Shown here piece after piece: positions 24,169 to 36,742 of a DNA stretch of 64,000 nt (the first letter of the stretch is position 1; each line of letters starts with the position of its first letter). The translations under genes and the position numbers were made by a program. The stretch comes from Lichtheimia corymbifera B2541 (lineage: Eukaryota > Mucoromycota > Mucoromycetes > Mucorales > Lichtheimiaceae). The notes under the pieces were generated by a model. It searched no databases and was not told the origin of the DNA. It was given only the letters and a program-made list of their open reading frames with translations. The stretch covers positions 124,001 through 188,000 of the forward strand of contig JNEU01001170.1 of assembly GCA_000697475.1 (NCBI GenBank). The letters run 5' to 3'.

Positions 24169-25018
24169 CTAATCGATCAATCGCTTTCGTCTGAAGAAAC
24201 GACGCAAATACAAGACTTGCCATGTGCCAAGGGTAATCAAGGTAAAGAGAGAAAGCAAGCTGAACCACTTGACACGCTCGTTGGTCGATTCTAAATGATC
24301 CACGTGATATTACTATTTGATCCATATATCCCGGATACCGTTTCCATTTGATCTTACCATTGGTATCACGCATGCGTGCCTCACGTCGCTTAAGATAGTT
24401 CATCTCGCCAACAATCTCCTTGACAATCGTCTCCAACTTGCGCAACTCAAGTTCCAAAGGACCCAACTTTTCAGTCTTTGCAATCTTGTCGAAATCCACA
24501 GCTTCGGCACCAATATTCAAGTCGAATTCAATGGAACGGGAGAAGCCCTGTTGCTCGTTGAAGCCTACGTTTATAATGAGTATCTCCATGACTACCGCTT
24601 TTATCCTATTTTTTCCTTACCTTCAGGAAGCACGTTGGTGAAACAAGTATGGACGACACTGTTGGCAAGTGTGTTGAAGGCGTTTTTGTTCTCACCAGAG
24701 ATACCCTTCTTTTTCGCGTATACATTGGGGGTCTCGGCGTCATCGACAATCTACTTGCACCTTTCAATACACTATGCCATCATATACACACACACACACT
24801 CTTGCAATATTCACCTCCAAGTCGACACGTTGATTGTAGCCAGTACCAACGTTAACGGTTGCAAGCACCAATGTATCCTTTGGCACGTAATGCGACAGAC
24901 ATCGTTTACCGGATTCGATATTGGCAGGGGCGACGGCGTGAAGGTCAAACTTGACAGCCGAGGTTAATGAGGACAAAAGGCATGTCACCACGAGAACAAT
25001 GAGACACGCTCGCAGCAT
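24169..25018 (-). CDS. ERV25: p24 delta-family COPII/COPI cargo receptor (Erv25/TMED10-like)
   Basis: Four exons: 24815-25018, 24621-24750, 24358-24564, 24169-24290 (about 220 aa, family-typical). A signal peptide ([20 protein letters not shown]) precedes a luminal GOLD domain beginning VKFDLHA, with the first conserved Cys in [14 protein letters not shown] and the second in [10 protein letters not shown] coiled-coil stretch ([35 protein letters not shown]) leads to one membrane helix. The cytosolic tail [13 protein letters not shown] combines the FF export signal with a basic COPI motif and closely resembles TMED10, the delta subfamily. The protein cycles between ER and Golgi as part of p24 complexes and supports GPI-anchored protein export, which fits the presence of Cwh43 in this window. 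Confidence 0.92.
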
Positions 25019-27188
25019 GTTGGTAACGGTGCAGATGAAGACCAAGCGGAGAGAAAGAGAGGAGGTCCTCTGCAGTGGATTCGTCCCAATACGCGTTGTT
25101 GCCTGGTTGGTACTGCTGACACCCAGCAAATGAAATGGAGGATCCTGATTGGCCCCTTACTGCTGGCCCTGGATAGCAACCGATTGCTGACTTGAAGATA
25201 CAGCTCCCATATGTTGCACGGTACGTTGTAAGCTATGTTGTTCTTTATACGAACGAATGTTGGATCAAATTCTGTAAAAGATGACTAAATAGAGTTCAAT
25301 AGGAAACCATAAAGGATTGATTCATGCTGAATGTGGATTCCTCTTGTCAAGTTGTAGAAAGGGAAAAGGAATAGGCGTTGGGTCGAAAGAAAAAGGCAAG
25401 GGGAAAGCTGAATGATATGCTGCATGAATGATACTAACCAACAAAGGATTACCGATATACTCAGAACACCAAGGAAACAAAACACGGATCAAAACGGAAG
25501 AAGTTGTCTTTCAACGGCCGTTGACAATGATACACAATGCCTCGAGAATCATCCAGAAAGCTATCGGAAGCAGAACCGCCGAGGGAAGAATGTCAAGGAA
25601 ACAGGTTGTGTTTGCAAATGGCCAAGAATGGAAGTGGTGGACAAGGTTATTACAAAAGGTAAATAGCCGCCATATGAGAGATGCTTTCAGAAAGCAGGGG
25701 TCATTCATTCATTTGATCATTCCATTGTTGTTTCTATTGCTCAGCAGCTATATAGCACATTCACTCAGGTGATGGACCGATCCAGAAGGACACATGCTAC
25801 TACCAACACAACTTTTTACCGGTATCAACAAGGAGGAGGATGACCTTGGCATTAACCAACAACAACAACTTGTTGGGGAAGATGAGCAGGGGATGGTGAA
25901 ACGAGAGAGATTAGCACCACTTTTTCGAAATAGATGAGATTTTTATTCATGCAGCACCATTTTTACATAAAATAAATATCATTTGCGTCAATCGGGTGTC
26001 ATTTTTATTTGTTCCTCGGATTCCCTTCCCTTCATTAAACACCCCTTGTACTCGACAGCACGTGTTTTTTGCGTAAATGACACACACATGCCATATACCA
26101 TTTTCATGGCCTGTTGCAAACAAATCCTCGGTGTTGACATGGCGGTATACACACACCACTTGCGCACTGTGGGAAAAGAGCACAATTCTTGTGGTCCCTC
26201 TACTTGCCTGTCTGCAAACGTTGTTTGACATGGCTGAATGAGACCTATTTAATCACTGAATGTTGGCCAGAACACGAATACTCAAAGATATATAAAGCTT
26301 GCCAATAAGATGATAGAGTGTATATATAAACACACACCCCCCAGTTAGAGATTACTATTATGCATCAACAACATCTTGTTGGTAGCAGGTCAACTGATGC
26401 TGCATTTAGCAGCATCATCAAATGGGGTAAATAGGCGATGGACAATGGACCAACCACATTTCAAGAAAACCTACGATGGATGGTGTGTGTAAGATCGTCG
26501 GTACAACTTGGCCACTATTTAAAGCAGATTATCTTGGGGGGAAGGACAAATGCTTGTTGTTGCCTCGGGCCTTGAAGATCCAGAATCCAGAAAAGGAGCT
26601 CTTGTACACCCAAGTGAAGCTTCGGCATTTTCCCATGTGGCCCATTTCAAATCTTCAAGTGTAACATGCCGTATGGACCCTGCTGGCCCATTCAAGTGCT
26701 GCTATTGCCTGCATTTATTTTACCCTGGTATGATCTCAGTTCTAAAATTTACATGATCAGATAGTCTATCATAACACCCGCCCACACTTCTGACTATCAA
26801 AAAAGCTTTTTTTATCATCATATGAATAAGCACTAGCATCCATCAAGTTATTGTTTTGCTCGTTTTTAAAGTATCAGGTGATATGGGAACACAATGCAGA
26901 AAAAAGAAACAGGCGTGTGTATATGAGATGATTAAGGAGTGTGTGTATGTGTGCTTCATTCACGAAAGAAACGCCAGCAAACAGCTGGTTTGTGCACATT
27001 GAAAAAAGGGATTCCGCGGAAATACTTGTTACACCATGCAAGGAATTTTGGCTTTACAAGCATCCGGGGTGCTTCAACATGATTGGTGCTTACGGCTGTT
27101 TGTCCTCTTTCCCTTTTATGCAGGCTGACCATATAAAAGCCCATAGAGAAAAACTCCCATCAAAGCTTCTTGTCGTCTCTCCCTAGTC
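25019..27188. other. 2.2-kb region without a supported gene
   Basis: No family-level coding signal was found. A plus-strand frame at 25428-25772 is matched by competing minus-strand frames and has no recognisable motif. A perfect 9-bp stem with a 5-nt loop (TGATGCTGC / GCAGCATCA) lies at 26395-26417. The right end should hold the promoter of the gene at 27189. Confidence 0.45.
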
Positions 27189-28797
27189 ATGTTTGCGTAC
27201 CCAACATTCTCCAACAACAACTATCCTTTGGCAAACACAAAGCCACAAGGTCCACAAACTCCACCAGCAACAACATCCACCATGTATGTACTTGGTTGCA
27301 AACCATATCTCATGCAGCACGACCAAGAACGCGGGACTCACCATGCATATATGTGTGTATTAGATACGATGATGGAGCCTTTGTATCAAGCGAATACAAG
27401 ACATATCCAGTGGATACCACGATTCAACACTGGTAAGTGTATCCATATGGCGCCATTCATGGCATGGTTATTGACATCCATGTGCTGTGAAAATAGGCAG
27501 TTAAGGAATCTCATCCATTGCCCCAAAACGCACAATGTGCTTCATCCACAACCCAACGCATTGAATATGGTGAGTGTTTACATTTTGAAAGGATGAAAGG
27601 GAATCGGTTATGTGGAGCATCATGCTGACACTCGATACTTTTGTAGTTTAACACAAAGACTGGAGAGGATACTACCATCTTATCCGATCTTCCTTTCACC
27701 CCAACCACCATGGACACTGCGTAAGTGTTTTGGCTTGCATACGATTCTCTTTATGTGTCGATCTAATCTGTGGGCTCCCCCCAAAAAATTAGGTTTGGAT
27801 ATATTGCGATTGCAGGGCCACGAGGCATGGGCATGGTGAAAGAGCTGTCGGGATCATGGTAAGTTTATTTTTTTCCCAATCCGCTCCCCACTATGGAGTA
27901 TGAAAAGTTGCAGGAAAAAAAAGTTTTTGGAGACTAATGGCGCTATTATCTCTTTAGGTCGAGTCATTTCACCGCAGGTCCCGGAATGAATAACTCTATC
28001 ACCTTATCCAAACACCATAATGGGGTCAGGGTAACGGTGTGCAACAATGATCAATCGGTGTGCATTATGTCGGTGCCCAGCATGGAAAAGATCACAACAT
28101 TAAAGATGCCGGCAGCTATCAATCATGGTATGTGTGAGGGAAGGAAGAGGAATAAGATTGTATCATGACTGACTGACTTTTTCAACCACAGCATCTGTCA
28201 GCCCAAATGGTCGTATGATGTTGATGGTGGGCGACAATGGAATGGTGTACCTTTACGAGATCACAGCGTCAGATGACTACAAGCAAATGGCCGTCTATCA
28301 AGGTAACGTGCTACTCTCCCACCATCACCTTGCTTGGACAATGTTTATTCACATACAGGGTATATATGTATATAGCTTCAGAAGAACCGGCCTTGTCATG
28401 CGCATGGAATCAATCATGTGACAAGTTTGCAGTGACATCCCAGGACGGCATCATGAGTATTTGGCAGGTCGGTAATCCGGAACCACTCCACAAGATTGCT
28501 TCAACCGAGACACGTAAAACACGCAAGGCACCTCGTGCTATCCAATTCAGCAAAGGTCCTCTGGATTTATTGGCTTATTCAGAACATGTATCCACCGTCA
28601 ACATTATCGACACCCGGACATTTGAAACTCGCCAATTGGTGCGATTATCACCACGCCGTGACATGGATTATCATATCAGTGGTATGAGCTTTTCTCCTGA
28701 CAATCGTTATCTTTATGTGGGATTTGAGGATGCCATTATTCAACTTGATGTTGATGTTTGCGCACGTCGCCAATTTGGCAGCTCACGTCTTTGTTAA
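27189..28797 (+). CDS. WD40-repeat-like protein (DUF2415-type)
   Basis: Eight exons: 27189-27283, 27364-27432, 27497-27569, 27647-27720, 27793-27858, 27958-28127, 28192-28302, 28376-28797 (about 359 aa). All junctions are GT-AG and in phase. An Asn/Pro-rich head is followed by WQLRNLIHCPKTHNVLHP and then beta-rich segments with WD40-like spacing: FGYIAIAGPRGMGMVKELSG, VRVTVCNNDQSVCIMSVP, GRMMLMVGDNGMVYLYEI, KFAVTSQDGIMSIWQV, LDLLAYSEHVSTVNIIDTR and SGMSFSPDNRYLYVGFEDAI. This pattern fits a fungal propeller family often annotated as DUF2415. The role is unknown; a scaffold function is only an inference from the fold. The poly-C/CA tract near 28840 marks the 3' flank. Confidence 0.72.
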
Positions 28798-29589
28798 TAT
28801 GTTTCATTGTTCTTTGCTATTATTACTACGCTATATACCCCCCCCCACACACACACCAACTCCATGACATTTAAGCACATTTCATCTCACTCACTCACTC
28901 ACATTGATTCATTGTCGTAATGCATTTTCCTTTCTTTTTTCATTTTTGGCATTAAAAAATATTCATTTGCGCGTATTCCTGGGTTCCTAATTCAACCGGT
29001 GTCTGAAATCCGTGAAAACAACAAATGCCAAGGATTTAGCCATTTCGGCTCATTCTCGGCATATCCTTTCAAATCCAATCCCAGTGGGTCGTCGTCATGT
29101 TGATCACCAGCTCCTCTTGAAAACAAATGGTTTGCCGAGAAAAAGAGAGAAAAAGAGAGAGATGGGGGAGAGAATGAGAATAGCACATGCAATAAGAATC
29201 TTGTCATTATGAATCATTATTATCATCCACATGATATATTAAAGGCGTGTGATGTGACAATCCGTCCCCATTCATATCGTTGTTACGTCAGTGGGTGGAT
29301 GAATGTGGGGAAGGAAAGGGAATGAAAACAAAATGATATAATAATAATAATGTGTATATGTGATGAGTTAACGGGCGAATAACCCAATACAGCAAGTGCG
29401 TGTGTACGTGTGTGTGTGTGTGGTATATCTTGTACATAACAAGGAGAGCATCATCGTGCGTGGTGGATGAGATAAGCAGCACGACAACAACAGCAGCAGC
29501 AGCAGCAGAGTCAAATGTTCTCCGCTTCCCTGTTTTCTCCCTCTCCCGTTCTTTTTCGTCCTGCACCTATTTTTATTTGAGCGAGCAAG
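28798..29589. other. intergenic region with simple repeats
   Basis: Contains a poly-C/CA tract (about 28840-28857), a GT microsatellite (about 29400-29421) and a CAG run (about 29489-29507) in the 5' flank of the oxysterol-binding protein gene. No gene is supported. Confidence 0.6.
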
Positions 29590-31274
29590 ATGATGTCCAA
29601 AGGAAACAACAGCGATGACCCCAATAACACTGAGGAACTTGAAGAAGGTTCTCGCAGTATCCTTTTGGGTATTGCCTCGCAGCTCACCAAAGGCATGGAC
29701 CTGGTACGTTGCTCTTGCGCGATTCCAATGTGAAACTCACTCACCAACCCATCGCGTTTCATTTAGCACCGAGTGACCTTGCCAACCTTTGTGCTGGAGC
29801 CACGTAGCATGCTTGAGCGTATTACTGACTTTATGTCACATCCCGAGTTTATCCTAAAGTAAGTCGTTTATTGATAGTTTACATATAGGTGGGTTGACTC
29901 ACTGACTGACTGACTGGGACATTTAGTGCTAGTTCAATTGATGATCCCCTGGAACGATTTATCGCCGTGGTTCGTTACTATCTTTCAGGATGGCATATTA
30001 AACCCAAGGTATGTGTACGATATAAGAGAGAGAGAGAGACAGACATGTCTAATCATTGTGTGGATGAATAGGGTGTCAAAAAGCCATACAACCCCGTGCT
30101 TGGCGAATACTTTCGATGCCGTTACAAATACTCGGATGGCACTGAAGCGTACTACATTGCTGAACAGGTGTCGCATCATCCCCCAGTCTCATCCTACTAT
30201 TTCTGTTCTCCTGAACATCATGTTGTCGTATGCGGTGATATTCGTCCTAAATCTCGTTTCCTTGGCAACAGCGCTGCCACTCTTATGCAAGGCGTCTCCA
30301 ATATTATATTAGCCGATCGACACAATGAACGCTATGAGATTCTCATGCCAAACATGTATGCTCGTGGCATTCTGTAAGTACATTCAACGACGCATCGATC
30401 ATCACAACGTGGGAAAACTAATGATCTATCCAATGTTAGATTTGGAACGATGACGATTGAATTGGGTGATAGCTCACGGGTGCGTTGCGTGACCAGCGAC
30501 CTTGTGTGCGATCTTGAATTCAAGACCAAGGTAAGTCGTCGTAGTAATAGCAGGATGGAAAATAAAATTGGAACAAGGTCAACTCATGTTACTCTTTTTT
30601 TCTAGGGCTTCTTTTCTGGTCAATGGAACTCTGTTGTGGGCAAAATTAAAAAGGAATCGACTCAAGAAGTCTTGTGTGAGATCACTGGCCAATGGACCAA
30701 TGAGTTGCATATCAAAAACAACAAGGTAAGGGAAAAGAGATAATGGCAAAAAAGGGGGGAAAAGGGATGAACGACAGCTCGTGGCATTGTACTTAATAAG
30801 GAAAATCTATGCCTTGTTGCACGCTATAGACCGGTGTCAAGGAATTGCTCTTTGATGTCAAGACCGCTCAGATCCATCCCAAGGAGGTCTCCCCTGAGGA
30901 GGAACAAGACGAATATGAGTCGAGACAGCTATGGTCAAAGTTAACATCGGCCATTCGCAATAGGGATATGGATGGAGCTACGAACGAAAAGACGCTTGTC
31001 GAAGATCGTCAACGGCAAAAGGCTAAATCAAGGGAGGAGCGGGGCGAAACCTGGAAGCCACGTTTCTTTAATGAAGCCAATGATGAGTACACGTTCAAGG
31101 GAGCTGAAGGGTAAATATATATATACACACATCAAGGGATTGAAGACAGCCCATGTTGACATGTTACATATATATATATATAGGTTGGATTTGACGGATC
31201 CTGTCAAGGCAAAAGAGCATTTGCAGCAAGTCATCTTTGCAAAGCACACAGGTTCTGGTGAAGACAGCTGTTAG
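29590..31274 (+). CDS. OSH4: oxysterol-binding protein homologue (short Osh4/Kes1-type)
   Basis: Eight exons: 29590-29703, 29767-29858, 29927-30008, 30072-30373, 30440-30530, 30606-30725, 30830-31110, 31184-31274 (about 390 aa). The signature EQVSHHPPVS is at residues 127-136. Upstream are LPTFVLEPRSMLERITDF and KKPYNPVLGEYFRC; downstream are FFSGQWNSVVGKI and the C-terminal ETWKPRFFNEANDEYTFKGA, all standard ORD-domain segments. The protein is essentially a stand-alone lipid-binding barrel without PH or ankyrin domains, like yeast Osh4/Kes1, which exchanges sterol and PI4P between membranes. Two adjacent ATGs open the gene (29590 and 29593). The introns are short and several contain long AT or GA simple repeats. 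Confidence 0.93.
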
Positions 31275-31946
31275 TGTGTGTGTATATACATACATTCCAA
31301 TGCACCTTTTCTCTCTCTCTCTCCGAAAGCAACACACATCAACCTATAACAACCGATATACTCCCAGACAAAGAGATGCCCCCCACACACAATACACACC
31401 CACAAGACGCACACACACACACACATACGCACAGCAGAGTTTCTTTAATCTCCCCCTTTTCCTCGATTCATTAATTTAGAGACATGTTCTTTGGGAGAAT
31501 GACTTCTTTTTTAGATTGCTCCAACAGCTAATGAAGATTAAGGAAGAGAGCCATCTTTTTGCATATAATGGTGGCAATTTATCGAGGAGATATGTGTATA
31601 TTTTTGGATTGGTGGGATGGTGATGATGAATGGGGTCGGAATACTATATGATAATGATGATGGTTATTATTACGGGGGAGACCACATGGCAATTGGTTTC
31701 GACTTTGTGTGTATCACGACCAAAGAATACCATGGTTACAATCGTCTCGGAGTTGTCGCTGTGTCTCGTAATGCGTAGTGTGGTGTTGCATCAGGCACCG
31801 CCTTGCTTTCCCCCACAGCAGGTGTGCCTCTCTCTCTTTTCTTCTTTTCTTTTTCTCTTATTCTTGCACTGTTTTTCTTTCTATCACTCGTTACGTGTCA
31901 GCGTGTGTGTGGGGATTTGCATTGTGTATACGACTAGTACCAACCT
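31275..31946. other. intergenic region rich in simple repeats
   Basis: Contains a CT tract (about 31310-31324) and AC repeats (about 31408-31425), then T-rich sequence leading to the eIF4E-family gene. No supported gene. Confidence 0.6.
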
Positions 31947-33499
31947 ATGCCAGAGACAACAAAGACGGACGACAAGAGTGAAACCCAAGGCAACAATAAC
32001 CACGGCAACTCGTCGTCGTCGACACTTGGTGTGCCCACCTGCAATAGTTCTCGACCTTCCTCGGTGTCCTTGTCACCAGCCGTGTCTGCATTCCAATTCA
32101 AGCCAAACCATCTTCGACACAACCGGTCCATGGAGCGATTGGACAGTAGCAGCACAGTGACCTCTCGACCCATCGGTGGAGGAGGCTCATCAGGTCCTGG
32201 GAATGGCAGCCATCATCATCTTTCGACTTCGTTGGATATGAAACGCTCGCACTCCAACCGTACAATGCATAATAATACGCGTGCCAAAAGCCCTGTGTCG
32301 CCTCGACCTTCAGTGACCACAGGATCCTGTATTATCAAAGATGGATACGTTTATAAGGATGAAATCGTAATTCTCGATGAAAAGAAAAAGGAGGAACTAC
32401 TCAAAGTGGGAGAGATTCGATTGCAAAGCGAATGGACGTTTTGGTATGATAGGTAAGTACATAGATGGATGGATAGGAACGAGTGGGGTGGAGAATCTCA
32501 TTATGCAATGTATATAATAGATACGTGCCCAATCTCTCCGCATCTGAATATGAAGCCAATCTTCAAGTGATTTCAACCACTGGATCAGTGCAGGTAAGTA
32601 AAAAGAGAAGAGGGAATGTGGTCAGTTGCTTATAAGTGTATAGAAATTTTGGTCTGTATACAACAACATTGACGGCCCTGATCGACTCGGTTTTCGAAGC
32701 AACTTGCATTTCATGCGGAAAGGGATCAAGCCCATCTGGTACACATTCATATATATACGAGAAGGATTTCATTCCCTTGGACAACTCTCATCTCACATAA
32801 TCCTATCTCTCTCCCTTCTTTTTCTCTCATAACCTTTTTGTGTATTCATATATCAGGGAAGATCCACAAAACGAAAATGGCGGCTCCTATAATTTCAAGA
32901 TACCCAAGCATCATTCACCACTTGCCTGGCGGGATCTTTTGGTGCTCCTTATTGGTGAAAAGGTGGAAGGATGGTTAGGTGATGTGGTCTGTGGCGTATC
33001 CGTATCTTCACGTCAGCAATGTGATAATTATCAAATCTGGACGGCGCATAATCATCAGAATGATCCCGAGGCAGATGCAAGAGTCAAAGCCAAGTTAATT
33101 GAAGTTTTGCGGCCTGCAGAGATTCAATCGTTCTATTATAAAGGTAAGGCTCTGTACGTTGGGGAAGGGAATATATCAAGCTTACACAGAATGGTTTGCA
33201 TAGTACACAAGAATCATGCAGCATTTCAGAAACAACAATCCCCTCCCAACAACACCAACAGCAAGGATAGTACCACTACCACTACTACTACTACCACGTC
33301 GACGACGTCATCCTCTCTCAAGCTCAAAGCCCCATTTGAGATGCGGCAAAAGATCACTGAGCAAAGCATCGAAAAGGTTGTGGCCGATATTGAACGACTC
33401 AGTCTCAAGAAGAAGCAGCAGCAACAACAACAACAACAACAACAACAACAAAACAATACCAATAACATCCCCAACAACAATCCCCATCGTCATTCATAA
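31947..33499 (+). CDS. eIF4E class II cap-binding protein (4EHP/eIF4E2-like)
   Basis: Exons 31947-32452, 32521-32593, 32644-32738, 32857-33143 and 33204-33499 give about 418 aa. About 145 disordered Ser/Asn/His-rich residues precede the eIF4E fold: LQSEWTFWYDR, ASEYEANLQVIS, KFWSVYNNI, FMRKGIKPIWEDPQNENGG, LLIGEKVEGW and CGVSVSSRQQCDNYQIW. The Trp of IWED, which stacks on the cap, is kept, while the Trp56-equivalent of canonical eIF4E is Tyr (SEYEANL), a class II feature shared with 4EHP. Class II proteins usually repress translation or act on selected mRNAs. The C-terminus ends in a poly-Gln tract encoded by CAA/CAG repeats (about 33415-33451) and an Asn-rich tail. Intron 4 (33144-33203) is 60 nt with no in-frame stop, so its retention would insert 20 residues. 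The gene converges with BolA3, 70 bp away. Confidence 0.88.
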
Positions 33500-33569
33500 G
33501 ATCCATCTTGATTTCTTCTCTAATATATTGCTTGATACAATATTATTACATATACAAGTGTGTGTGTGT

Positions 33570-33993
33570 CTATTTGGCGGATGTCTTGAGCTATTAAAGG
33601 GGTAGGGTCAATCATCATCATCCACATCTATCTCTTGTGTTCCATTTTACCTGAAGACCATGCATATCCTTGATCTCGTCCTTGAGGATTTGATTGACCA
33701 TACGATGCTGCTTGACAATGGTAGTGCCTTCAAATGCCTTGGATGCGATATCAATGGCGTACATAGATCCACAGCCACCTAATCAACATATATCCATCAT
33801 CAATATGCGTCGTGTTTTAACAGAATTGCTTAATAATACCTGAGACGTCAACAACTCGCAGCTTGTGGGGTTCAAGGGCTTCGGTCAATTTGTTGTAAAT
33901 GTGTTGTTCGCCCTGAGACATGCTCGATGTGGAGTAGAGTGCAGCTTGACGCATGCGCATAGGGGATGCTAAACGGGCAAATGAACGCAACAT
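33570..33993 (-). CDS. BOL3: BolA-like protein 3, mitochondrial
   Basis: Exons 33840-33993, 33651-33778 and 33570-33590 give 100 aa. An Arg/Ser-rich leader (MLRSFARLASPMRMRQAALY) looks like a mitochondrial presequence. The BolA fold follows: NKLTEALEPHKLRVVDVSGG, CGSMYAIDIASKAFEG, IVKQHRMVNQILKDEIKDMH and GLQLKTSAK. The conserved Cys (GCGSMY) and the His of the RMVN segment are the expected [2Fe-2S]/glutaredoxin-binding residues. BOL3 helps deliver Fe-S clusters to mitochondrial proteins. The last exon is only seven codons (LKTSAK-stop). It was found because reading through the donor gives an atypical tail, while splicing restores the GLQLKT ending usual for the family. Confidence 0.9.
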
Positions 33994-35167
33994 TGTGTAC
34001 AAAGAGAGGGAGAGTTGGGAGTGTGGAGGAGTAGTGGAAGAAGGTGTGAAATGAGAGTTGAAGCCCGAGTCACAGCTTGTTGGTTCATGCCTGCTGCACC
34101 TGAGATGACATTTATTAATATAGCGATCTACGCACCATGTTCAAATCTACCACCAGTACATAACGTTGCCAATATTACCCAATCTGTTTATTCTAACATG
34201 TACTGTTAAAAGTTTGGCTACCATGGCAACCAGTCTCTTGTGGTGCTGAGATTGTGCTTATGGGTAAACAATTATAGCAGCCTGAAAAGATACCGAGATA
34301 GCAGATCGATGTCGTTATTGATTTGGTGATGCCAATTATCGCTCTTGGATGAAGGTGCTGGTATAGACGCCTTACCAACGTATCACCTTTATGGATCATT
34401 CTCACCCTCTACTCTCTTTCTGGACCAAGATGTCTCTGTTGTGGCCATTCCTTCAAGTAGCGGTTCATTGTTTCCGTATTTTCATTGTCAAGATCGTCAT
34501 CATTGTGATGAGATAAACTCATTGTTACAACTTTAAAATGCATCAACGTCAATGCAGATTTGGCACGATGTATGTAAATAGCAAAGCTGGCTTGTCGCCT
34601 CTGCGTTGATGAGGTTTTATACGCTATGGTCCCGGAGCTCGAATTCGCCTCACAACTGCATGATGGGTTATAGACAAGTAACGCTATCCAGAGCTCGTAA
34701 TACATGTTATTCAAGATATTCTCTCACTCAAGGTACGTACTATGTGCCGTTGGTATGAAATACATGCTCGTGCCAACTAAAGATCCCTAAGCATCATCAG
34801 CTGAAAATATGAAAATATGACAGCCTTGACTTTAATGCGGAAGAAGATGAAGACATAGTATTATCTCAATGACGTGGCGGCAATGAAGAAGGCTTTTCGG
34901 TAGGTTGAATATATTATATAATGACATGATAAGGCTGCTGTATCCATGCCTAACCCCAGAGCATTAATCTCCCATGCGTGATCCCGATAAGTTTGATGCC
35001 AAGTAACATACCACCACCAACATGTTGGCTGAAGAGAATGTCTTTCTTAAGACTTTTATTACTCCATCATCCCCAAGAATGACGATTTTGGGCAGCAGCT
35101 GCTGACTACTATTTCAGCCACGGGTCGTTGAATGGATTGAATCCCGGTCTTTCTTCTCCACCCAACA
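33994..35167. other. 1.2-kb region between BOL3 and MMM1
   Basis: No supported gene. A minus-strand frame near 34409-34520 could encode about 37 polar residues (MSLSHHNDDDLDNENTET and onward) but has no recognisable family or splice partner. The region presumably contains the divergent promoters of BOL3 and MMM1. Confidence 0.5.
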
Positions 35168-36466
35168 ATGGAATCCGACAATGGCCTGGCACTCATGGTA
35201 CAAGAATTAAAGGACCAGACTTGCATGTACAGCAACTCCACGTCGTTCATACGAGGATTCATGCTTGGCCAACTCTCGGTGCTCATTGTCATTGTATTGG
35301 CTTTACGGTACCTTCTCATGGAAGACGTCAAAAAAGTGCGCAAGGTATATACCACGCGTCCATTGTGTTTTCTTTTCTCTAATGAGCCTTGATATAGAGG
35401 TACATTCCTTCTCGATTATCGACGAATCCACCTTCACGGGCTTCAGCCTCGGCAGCACAACTTCCAGCAGCGTATATCAGCAAAAAGACGTATTATGACG
35501 TGATACACCATCCACCCGAGAGCACCGACTGGCTCAATGTGTTGCTAGCTCAATTCCTTATGCAATATCGCGAAGATGCAAAGATCAATGACAGGCTTAT
35601 CCTGGCTGTGGATGAAGTTCTTAATGGAGGAGTGCGTCCTAGCTTTGTGGTAAGTAAAAGATATCATCCAAACGAGAAAAGCTAATATAAAATGTCAACA
35701 AGGGTCCTATTCATGTGACAAAACTGAATCTGGGCGAGGAATTTCCAATCTTCCGTAATGCACGTATTCGACCATCCGACGATGTTGGCTCGATGCGTGC
35801 CGAGATCGACTTTGAGTACAATGATCAAATCACGCTCGGTATGGAGACACAAATCATTCTCAATTGGCCACGTCAAGCATTTGCTGCTCTACCCGTTTCC
35901 TTGGTGCTTTCGGTTGTTCGATTCTCTGGCACGGTATGTTTTATTCATCCATCATCTGCACATAGAACTTATAGATATATATGATTTAGCTCACCATTGA
36001 ATTGATCAACCCACCTGAGACCACCACTCGACCTGAAAAGCCGTTGGAACGATACATTGCCATTTCATCTTATTCTGACTTTGTACTCGACTTTGACGTG
36101 CGATCTTTGATCGGTTCACGGACCAAGCTGGAAGACGTACCCAAATTGACTGAGCTTATCACCACCAAGCTGCGTAACGTATACATCGACAAGTTGGTGT
36201 ATCCAATGTTTGTCAAGATCAAGGTGCCCCAAATGTGGAATGGATCCCCTGATGCTCCACCACCACCAACAACAACAGCAACCAGTAGCACAGCAACCAA
36301 TGCAAGTAACCAAGCAACTAGCAATAAGCATGAAACTAGTAGTACTACTGCACCCCCACCACCACAACCTGAACAACAATCATCCACGACCACGACTACG
36401 AGTGAAGTGACACCCAAGGCAAAGGAGAAAATGGAAGAACTCGTAGAAGATATCAAAGACGCCTAA
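35168..36466 (+). CDS. MMM1: Mmm1, ERMES complex subunit with SMP lipid-transfer domain
   Basis: Exons 35168-35344, 35398-35649, 35703-35933 and 35990-36466 give about 378 aa. The short luminal N-terminus has an N-glycosylation-type NST at residues 23-25, then the membrane helix SFIRGFMLGQLSVLIVIVLA, the hallmark of Mmm1. The SMP domain (about 85-300) carries YYDVIHHPPESTDWLNVLLA, QFLMQYREDA, NLGEEFPIFRNARI, FVLDFDVRSLIGSRTKL and IDKLVYPMFVKIKVP. Mmm1 is the ER-anchored ERMES subunit that moves phospholipids to mitochondria. The tail of about 75 residues after the SMP domain is rich in Pro, Thr and Ser and is probably disordered. Confidence 0.95.
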
Positions 36467-36742
36467 TGACAACGACACCACCATTCCATTACAAATGCAT
36501 CTATCCACATCTTGTACAATTACTATTAACATATACACACCACCACACGTATTTATATACAACACACACACCTACACCATACCCGACACCCAACCCATGA
36601 TTTGCACAATCAAGATGATAACAAGTATTCTTTTTGTAACATGAATTTGGGATGATGGAGAAATCTACAATACGTGAAAGCTGGACAACAACAAAGAGGA
36701 TGAGTGTGTGTGGTATTGTTGGGGGGGGGGAGAGATGAGATT

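Noticed and set aside
25285..25708. Possible PMP3-like small membrane protein on the minus strand
   Set aside because: A segment with LLPIAFWM and, in another frame, IIHAAY recalls the PMP3 family, but joining them needs a 19-nt intron or frame changes. It is at best a relic.
25428..25772. 114-codon plus-strand frame
   Set aside because: Overlaps several minus-strand frames, starts at a non-ATG codon, has no motif and no splice context.
33415..33451. CAA/CAG tandem run as a candidate repeat array
   Set aside because: It is the poly-Gln codon run of the 4EHP-like gene, not a CRISPR or independent repeat.
34409..34714. 101-codon minus-strand frame
   Set aside because: Opens at a non-ATG codon; the ATG-initiated part is only about 37 polar residues without a recognisable family.
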